Below are positions 56,777-64,000 of a DNA stretch of 64,000 nucleotides, one piece after another. Under the pieces are notes generated by a model. That model had not been told where the DNA came from, searched no databases, and saw only the letters and a program-made list of their open reading frames with translations. Position numbers and translations under genes: made by a program. Position 1 is the stretch's first letter; every line of letters starts with the position of its first letter. Source of the DNA: Toxorhynchites rutilus septentrionalis (lineage: Eukaryota; Arthropoda; Insecta; Diptera; Culicidae); the NCBI RefSeq assembly GCF_029784135.1, contig NC_073746.1, forward strand, positions 183,959,983 through 184,023,982. The letters are read 5' to 3'.

Positions 56777-58925
56777 GACTGTCGTGAAGGTCACCATCGG
56801 CAAAAGTCAAACGCTGTACTCGAGCATCACTCGCAAAGGGAAGGACAAAAACAACGGGTTGCTTTCGATTGGTATCGTAAACATTGACATCCCTCAACAT
56901 CCCGTAGCGTTGCATGGAATGATGACCCGTGGTTCTAAACAAATTTCTTCGACTCTCCAGGAGCTACGCGTCACAAGAAGCTCGGCCAGATTGACTCGCC
57001 AAAATGAAGAGCCAGAATCTCCGTTACATCCTCAAAGAGAGACCAACGACAAGATTCCGAATGCACGTAAACAGAGTACAACGGCAGCCAAAGCTGCCAT
57101 GAACAAACACAGCGGTCTATTACAGCCACTTGTTATGCAATTCAATATAATTCTGCAAAGCCTATCGGTGACAGCAGCCCTTCTGCCATCGTTACAAGCA
57201 CAATACAAGATGGATCATGTCACTTCCACAGGAGTAACCGGAAACAAAGCAAAATTCACAATAGACTTGCCAAACCATTCTCTCAGTTTCACTACAAAAG
57301 TGCAAACAACCGAAACCAACTTGCCATCCGAAGCATGCATCGCCTTGCCACCGGTTCATGTCAGTGCCGAATATATACCTGAGAGTGGATCTGAGGAGGC
57401 ACCCATAGATGGGGTGGTACTCAAGCGGGGTGGTTACTTGGCAGCTTCAGCAGAAATTGGAGTGTTTGAGCGATGTCTTTCAACCGACTTGTTGAACCAT
57501 TTAGTATTTGTGCAGAAAGTGTTTATGAAAGAAGTAAACGAAGTTGTTCAGAAAGTCTATGGAGGGGAGAAACCTGTTCCAATCTGGCTGGAGGACAATG
57601 ACGATAGTGGATCGCATATTAAGAGGATTTTGTTTTCTTTGAACATAAAAGTGAAAAGAATTCAGCTGACAGCTACTACTCCCTGCAACTCGGCAGTGAG
57701 GTTCGAGACGGGACAGCTGGATTTGCATTTATCCAATCGTGTGAAGAATTTGGCTGATGGATCAAATACCAAGTTATTCGGGAAAGCACAGATTGATCTC
57801 AATCTATCTCTCGGTCAAATAATAAAGAATGTAATATTCGACGAAGCCGAACCTGAATTCCAACAATATGCATTTTTCAACACGACAATCGGTTTGAGAA
57901 ACGCGTTCCAGGATGAGATGATGAATGATGATAAGGAACTAGTTTTGATAACGTTGAAGCGGCCATTAATGTACGTTCAACCGATTGCCGTTGATAAGGC
58001 AATCCTTGTTTGGCTGAATTATAAAAACGCTTACGAGTATTGGACCGAGAAACGCGCTAATTTAAACAAAGAAGTTCTAATGGCAACTCAACAAGTGTTC
58101 GAAAAGGTTCCATTTGAGAAACTTAGCAACCATTTGGCAACCACCAATCTGTCGACGCTGTACCTACAATTAACGGTAGAGGATATGGGAATTTGTTTGC
58201 CACTGAATCAACCCTCACAACACTGGGGCAATCGTTCGGTTGGTGATTTCGAACAGAAAGGAGCAGTAGTTATTACATTGGAGAACACAATAATTTCAGC
58301 GTGTAGTTGTGGCTCATTGGTGTCGAAAGGAAAGTTTTTTGGACTTTGTCTCCGTTTCGCTGACGACTTTGACTCGTCGTTGGATGAATGGAAACCTAAC
58401 ATGAATGATGCCAACATTATGAACTTGTGTGTCGTTTCCGAGGGAACCTATGAAGTCTGCTCGCGAACAGTGGCTGCAAAACCTCCGGACAATGCAAAGT
58501 GGTTCCTCAACGTGAAATGGCAGATGGAGGGCGTCGATATTCATCTCGATGTAAATATTGGCAAACAATTATCCGCATTGGGTCACACACTCACCATGTT
58601 AACTGGTTCGGAAGACGAGGAACCGATTTCTTCTGACACCCAGGACAGTGATGATGCGGATCAATTGGAAGGAAATCGTGCTTCGTGCGAATTCGGGCTG
58701 AAGGGTAGAAAGTCGGTTGATTCTCTCCCATCATTTCTATTTGACACTACGATAGATCCAAAGAAGAGATCCTTACTGATGGAAAATGAAATAGCCGAGC
58801 AAACGAAGACTGTGAATGATTTGCGAACACTTGGAGCTTCCATAAAAACGATTGAATATGAAGAAAGAAGGCTGCAGGAACTACAGAGTATTTGCTTTAA
58901 ATATGTCCGAAGGGACATGCTACAG
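56777..58925 (+). CDS. tweek: tweek/BLTP1 coding exon 15 (residues 3109-3825)
   Basis: 62-nt intron. Frame: TVVKVTIGKSQTLYSSITRK, SIGIVNIDIPQHPVALHGMM, then groove repeats including LVMQFNIILQSLSVTAALLP, YKMDHVTSTGVTGNKAKFTI and YVQPIAVDKAILVWLNYKNA. Near residue 3700 is WQMEGVDIHLDVNIGKQLSA. The last 60 residues form a charged coiled-coil-like helix (ENEIAEQTKTVNDLRTLGAS) ending DMLQ at CAG|GTATAG, phase 0. No frame break over 2.1 kb. Confidence 0.95.
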
Positions 58926-59880
58926 GTATAGTTAATTACGTTTTTATATGGGTCCATAATTATGAAAGTGGTCTAAGTCATATATTTCTGCTTCTGAGAT
59001 ATTTAATGAATTGCATTTACATAAATCAAAAAATATTTTTATATTACGCGACCTTTTGACGTACGACTACGTCGAACTTTTCAATATAGGGGGTTTGCGT
59101 CAAAAACAGTGATGTGTTATTTGGCATCAAGTCATAAAATCCGGAAAATCATGGCATGGTTTAATGAATAGGGGCTTCAGATTGTGGACTGTTCAGCTTG
59201 TTTATCAAATTGAAACTTTATCAAGAACTTATGATGAATGATCGTTCGAATAGTAGATGCAGCTTACAAGCAGTATGAGTCATTTGAAAAGCTTCAACGA
59301 GCAGTATCCTCTGCGTAGAACAATATACACACTATAACATGGCGTAGCTTGGTAGAAACCACCCCGAAAGGGTTATTTGAACTGATTGAGAACTAAAGAT
59401 GTCCTACGAATTAGAAACTTATTCATGTGAAATTCACGTTGATTTTGTTGAGGAGTGAGAGTTTTTCTATCTGGTTCTATAGTTATGAAACTCTGGAATT
59501 TTAGTTTTCTGAAAATTTTGCACCTGAACACAACAATAAAGTACAAATAGCCAGTATTATAAATGAAGACAGTTATTGTATTGTACACTATGTACTTCAA
59601 TTCAACCGACTTCTTAAATATTTCTGAAAACTCAGAAAAATGGAGTGGTTCTATAGTTATGACACGCAGTGCATAGTGGAAATAGTAAAACAAGTGAACA
59701 ATGTAACGATGAAAGAGGTCGATTTAACTCGTACACGCTTTCTAATGCAACAAGCAGCATTCCTCCTTTCCATTCAATTCGAGAGCAAGCTTACATTGCA
59801 TGGCTTATGGGAATGTTGTTGCTATGCCCATTTTGCGCCGCTCAGAGAATCACGTTGCATCGAATCGTGATGCATATATA

Positions 59881-60010
59881 AGAGAACTGAAAACTGAAAA
59901 GCCTCTTAAGCCAAAAAAGAAGAAGAAGATACAACATTCAACCACACCCCGACCAGCGTTGCATCTCCTTGTATCGAAGCGCGATGCATATATGAGAGAA
60001 ATGTAGAAGA
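59881..60010 (+). repeat. Module copy plus local duplication
   Basis: AGAGAACTGAAAACTGAAAA followed by GCCTCTTAAGCC and an AAGAAGAAG tail (59881-59928) is a diverged module copy. The neighbouring words GATGCATATAT(A/G)AGAGAA and GAAGATACAACATTCA occur twice, about 80-110 bp apart, so the region also holds a local duplication. Confidence 0.55.
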
Positions 60011-60179
60011 TACAACATTCATCGTCGCGCTTATGACATCAAACCGAAAGGTCATATCCTATCGTGTTGGAAAGAGTAACGATAAAGTTTTCTCCTTACA
60101 CTACCGAATGCGAGTTTTTTTTCGAAGCTCTCAAGCGGTAATATATACTTTTGTCTTTTTCAGTCGGTCGAGACGAGAA

Positions 60180-60760
60180 AAAAAAGGTAACCTCATCGAA
60201 GTCAATCCTCAACTATACCGGCAGTTCTCACTGCTCCTTTCGTTTCACGCTGTTTTCCATTCAGCTTTCGGCGTCTTCTTCCCGAACGGCATCGTTTCCT
60301 GGTGGTTGACGCTTTTGCTAGTGTAACTTTTCTCATCAACCCGGTCGAGGAGAGAGTAAGGAAGGTTTTTTTCCCGCTTCACTGCTACCTGGTGGCTTCG
60401 CGGTCGACGGTGCCCGCTAGCGTGATGGATTTTCCCTCAAGACCTCGTGGCTCCCTTCCACTGCTTGGAATTCCCCCCTCATCCCCCCACTTCCCTACCA
60501 CTGGCAGACAATATTCACTACAGGAGGAAGGTACCATTTGGTTGTCGGTAAGTGAAAAATTTTGCTTTTTCACACAAGGACTAGGAGAGCCATCTTCGCC
60601 TAGTGGGGATAGTTAAAAACCACTTTTTTGACATTCCCGAGATATTTGATAAGTGACTATTTTACTCTCAAGCGACTTTACGGAATTGTTTTTAAGCAAG
60701 TGTTCTTCTCTCTAGTGTTCATTCGCACAAGTGATTTACGCTCAAGTGATATCAATTTTT
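60180..60760. other. Unexplained GC-richer island in tweek intron
   Basis: Pyrimidine-rich, relatively GC-rich sequence with a short open frame (60423-60616, MDFPSRPRGSLPLLGIPPSS start) and an overlapping one. It could be the 5' UTR and ORF1 start of a LINE or an unrelated exon; nothing decides. Confidence 0.3.
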
Positions 60761-60767
60761 ACTTCAG

Positions 60768-61704
60768 GTGTTTTGCGGTTCCTTCGATTTTAGTGCTGCG
60801 TTGGCATTGTCCCTCACTGTTCAGGATCAAAGAACCTTTATCAAATTTTGTGTGAAAAACGAAATAAAGTGCGCGTATGCATTCCGAATGTTGACTGTGG
60901 CATACGGAGAAGCTACCTTGGACCGAAGCAACGTCTATCGGTGGTACAAAATGTTCTCAGAAGGCCGAGAAGATGTGAACGACGAAGAGCGTGCTGGACG
61001 CCCGAGCACTTCAACACAGACGAAAAAATTGATGAAGTGAAGAAAGTGGTATTGGCCAATCGTCGAATCACCGTCAGAGAAGTTGCTGAGGACCTAGACA
61101 TATCGATTGGCTCGTGCCATTCGATTTTTATCAATGATTTTGGAATGAAACGGGTCGTCGCGAAATTCGTCCCAAAATTGCTCAATTTCGACCAAGAACA
61201 GCATCGTATGAACATTGTTAATGAGCTGTTGGACTCTGTCCGCGACGACCCAAATTTGCTCCAGAGGGTTATAACTGGTGACGAATCGTGGGTTTATGGT
61301 TATGACGTGGAAACCAAAGTTCAATCATATCAATGGAAGCTGCCGCACGAACCTAGACCGAAAAAAGCGCACCAAGTTCGGTCGAATGTGAGAGTTTTGC
61401 TTACAGTTTTCTTCGATTGCCGGGGTGTGGTGCATCTAATGATGCCGCAGCCACCATATTCCCCAGATCTGTCCCCCTGTGACTTTTTCTCGTTCCCATG
61501 AAAGGACGATTCTACGCTACGATTGACGAGATTGACGAGAAAGATGGCAACGAAAAAAAAAAGATTTTTTGCTTCGCAAATTGAAAAAAACGTTGTCACA
61601 GGTGTATAATATCTCATGGGGATTACTTTGAAGGGAAGAAAATAGATATTCATGAATAAATAAATATAAAAAAACATAAAATTCGCGATACTTTTTGAAC
61701 ACAT
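60768..61704 (+). pseudogene. mariner transposase, frameshifted and internally deleted
   Basis: The N-terminal frame (60816-61015) gives IKFCVKNEIKCAYAFRMLTV, NVYRWYKMFSEGREDVND and AGRPSTST, the mariner helix-turn-helix region. A 1-nt shift near 61017 moves to the second frame: EVKKVVLANRRITVREVAED, MKRVVAKFVPKLLNFDQEQH and the first catalytic Asp in ITGDESWVYGYDVETK. At about 61440 sequence jumps to MPQPPYSPDLSPCDFF, which holds the third catalytic position, so the segment with the second Asp (55 or so residues) is deleted. A terminal-repeat-like end AAAATTCGCGATACTTTTTG is at about 61678-61697. No left terminus found. Confidence 0.88.
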
Positions 61705-62750
61705 TGATTTCGGCTTTTGAGAAAATCAATCTAGCAGCATTCATACAAGCTTTTTTGAAATCTAGAAGTATCTTCTAAGGAGCCATATTCGGAGCCAACC
61801 TTTTTTCAAAATATTCAACATCTCCAAGTATAATAGTTCATTTTTTTTTCGTCAGCAGTACTTTAACATGAACAATATAGAGTTGGCTTTGTCAAACGTT
61901 TCGTCGCCGAATAGTATGACTTGACTTAATTGGCCCAATAAATCTCCTAATAGCAAAACTCGATTTGAACCTCGTATTTCTCTGGAATTGCAGAATCTAC
62001 CGTGGGTGAATTCGACAAGTGTTTCACTGCTCCGAGGATTTCGAAGAGCTCTAGCAAGGTAAGATTGCTTTGGCAGATAAGCAATTGCATCCTTGCTTAG
62101 TTTTGACAATGTCGCTCCAGCAACATTGCAGGCGATTGCACTTATTTCAGTCAATCATTCTTCTTTCAGCGCTGTTTGCTTCAGCTTTTTAAGGACCGGC
62201 ATCATGACAGTGACTACTTGGCTCTTGTATAATGTTGTTGTTTCTTGTCTTCATAAGGGAATGGCACTTCGTTTCTCGATTTTCACGACACCTCCATGTA
62301 TCTATTCCATTTCTTGTTTGAAAATGTAGGTATTCAAAACCACAGTAGATGAGAACTCGGTTGCCTTTCTGGCTTTTTTCGAAACCTCCATTGCCTATAA
62401 ATCTAAAATTTAACTAAAAGTAATAAAAGCAATAATTTCACTACAGTTAGACTCTTCAAACTTCTTGAGTTTTAGCTTGAGTTTGGGTGTACAGTCTACT
62501 TCGTAGTTGCTCTCCATGATTGATCTGAACCAGCGAAATAACTTCCACTTGTTCTTTTTTAGGCATTTCCACAACTATGCATTATTAGTATTGTGGTTCG
62601 TGATACTATGACGACGACAATAAATGTCATACACTTTTTACGGTTTTTGAATAATTTATAATTATATACTTTACAAAAAAAAAATCTACTAAATATCTGT
62701 AACTCTGTAATCCTTGACATAAGATTCTGGAGAGAGGAGAGAGAGAGAAA
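61705..62750. other. Tweek intron sequence, nothing recognised
   Basis: AT-rich; no domain, repeat end or splice-compatible exon identified. Confidence 0.45.
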
Positions 62751-62810
62751 GAGGCGAATGAACTGCAAAATTCAAAGCTCTTAAAAACAATGAATGAAGA
62801 ATGAATGTGT
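62751..62810 (+). repeat. Retroposed module copy
   Basis: GAGGCGAATGAACTGCAAAA followed by TTCAAAGCTCTTAAAAAC. It sits after a GAGAGAGAGA tract; no clear duplication. Confidence 0.6.
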
Positions 62811-62887
62811 GACATAACGCTTACTTCTCTGCGGTTATTTCTATTGTTATTAATTACTTTCGATTTTTCCGGGAATCATATCATATT

Positions 62888-63257
62888 ATGCTAGCTGACC
62901 CGGCAAACTTCGTCCGGCTCAAAATGGATTTTTTGCTATCAGTTCTTTCAAACATTCACGTTTTCGTACCAAGCGAACGTTCATGTGTCCAATCGCGGAA
63001 CTGTTCATTGATTGATCTTCTAATTGATCCTTTACAATTTCCTTTTACTATAAATTACTAATTACTATAATTACTATATTTACTAATAAATTTGGAAAGG
63101 AGTGTCGAACCACTATTTCTTGCCTCCTAAAACCTCAAGTTGCCGATTTTGGTTCCATTTTTCTCGATTAGTTCTCGAGTTATGCAGAAATTTGTGTTTC
63201 ATTTGTATGACAGAAAGACAGTCAGACATAACTTCCTTTTTTATATCTATATAGATC
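62888..63257 (+). repeat. Dispersed repeat beginning CTAGCTGACCCGGCAAACTTCG
   Basis: The opening GCTGACCCGGCAAACTTCGT and the end AGACATAACTTCCTTTTTTA followed by TATCTATATAGAT are signatures of an interspersed repeat widespread in insect genomes as I recall it. Probably a truncated non-LTR or non-autonomous element; the class is not settled by the sequence alone. Confidence 0.5.
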
Positions 63258-63468
63258 ATATTTTTTTTATTTTTTTTAACTCAGGCTACTTTCATAATTA
63301 ACACTAAAGAATTCCATATAATGTTGAAATTATAGCCACCATGGTTCATTTTTGACGATATCGTGAAAATTACTTTGAATACATTTAGTTTTAAATAATA
63401 TGGTGTAAGATAACTGATAAACTCATTTATTTTCAATTTTGACTTAGATTTTTTTTACTTTTTTTCAG

Positions 63469-64000
63469 AAATGGAAGCGACCAGTGGTACGGAAACCAAT
63501 GCTGAAGTCCGCCAACCGTTCACGTTCCTTCATTGCTTCGTCTCCAACGAGAGAAGATCTGGTGGAGTCTGCTGATGGGTGCACTGTGTTAGACATGGGT
63601 ACAAACGATGGATTGTTGAACAGTTTGCAGGAATCTCCCAACTCAGGCCCGTCGAGGAGCGCCTCTTTGAGGACGAAGATGTCACAAACCAATCGTGTTA
63701 CTTTCACGGAAGCCATGCGTCAATCGTCATTGCCAAGTGCAGATTCCGATATTGCTTTCTCTGAGTCTGGGTTCGACTGGGCCAGGTATGATTCATCTTC
63801 GATGACATCGGATGTGCCCCATTTGTTGGAAATTGATGGTGAACAGGTGGAGCTGAGGAAAAAGAGCCCCAACCATCCCCAGAAGCAACAGGAGCCTAAT
63901 ATTGATTTTGAATTGGACATAAAAGTGCTGGTGAATTCTGGAAAATGTGTACTGCACACTAAAGATATAGCGGATGAAAAGATGACAACTAGTGTGAGCA
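63469..64000 (+). CDS. tweek: tweek/BLTP1 coding exon 16 (residues 3826-4002, continues past the window)
   Basis: Acceptor TTACTTTTTTTCAG at 63468. Frame: KWKRPVVRKPMLKSANRSRS, a Ser-rich linker with TNRVTFTEAMRQSSLPSADS, SESGFDWARYDSSSMTSDVP, and finally FELDIKVLVNSGKCVLHTKD. The last block is highly conserved in KIAA1109 and appears to lead into the family's C-terminal domain. No stop before 64000; about 1000 residues should follow outside the window. Confidence 0.94.

Noticed and set aside
1..64000. CRISPR arrays, operons, bacterial promoters or terminators
   Set aside because: The sequence is eukaryotic nuclear DNA with spliced genes; the tandem arrays seen lack the repeat-spacer pattern.

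Overview
The window is animal nuclear DNA, most likely from a culicine mosquito (probably Aedes). It has one large spliced protein-coding gene with clean GT-AG introns, embedded in and flanked by insect transposable elements. A tRNA-derived SINE at 53153-53429 resembles the Feilai family described from Aedes aegypti. A mariner-relative transposase with a DD37E triad, RTE- and I-type LINEs, a BEL/Pao element and PIF/Harbinger pieces also fit a large mosquito genome. The species call is inference.

The real gene is the orthologue of Drosophila tweek and human KIAA1109 (BLTP1), a giant bridge-like lipid transfer protein, on the + strand from about 21667 to beyond the right edge. I assembled 16 coding exons whose phases agree at every junction: 21690-21797, 21852-25378, 25443-25988, 35710-36301, 36622-36723, 41881-42452, 42514-44200, 44258-44380, 48651-48807, 49024-49391, 49455-50085, 50142-50555, 56150-56288, 56355-56714, 56777-58925 and 63469->64000. 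Together they give about 4002 codons, roughly four fifths of a protein of about 5000 residues. The C-terminus lies outside the window.

Region by region: 1-21 kb has no convincing host gene. It holds a 3.16 kb PIF/Harbinger-like non-autonomous element, an almost intact DD37E transposon, decayed LINE reverse transcriptases, an RTE LINE split by a hAT-type MITE with a perfect 8-bp target duplication, two tandem arrays, a three-copy repeat with one inverted copy, and a Harbinger transposase pseudogene. From 21.7 kb onward the gene's five long introns carry almost all remaining repeats. Intron 25989-35709 holds LINE copies split by a BEL/Pao element with near-identical LTRs and a 5-bp target duplication. 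Intron 36724-41880 has a SINE, a LINE and a MITE. Intron 44381-48650 has two LINE pieces. Intron 50556-56149 has LINE pieces, a GC-rich tandem duplication, the Feilai-like SINE and a foldback repeat. Intron 58926-63468 has a deleted mariner and other repeats.

No new biological system is proven here. The items I would examine first are: a short retroposed module (about 60 bp with its own 12-bp target duplication) that recurs at least six times; a 102-nt in-frame exon and two open-frame introns in tweek; and the recently inserted but internally gutted BEL element, which implies mobilisation in trans.
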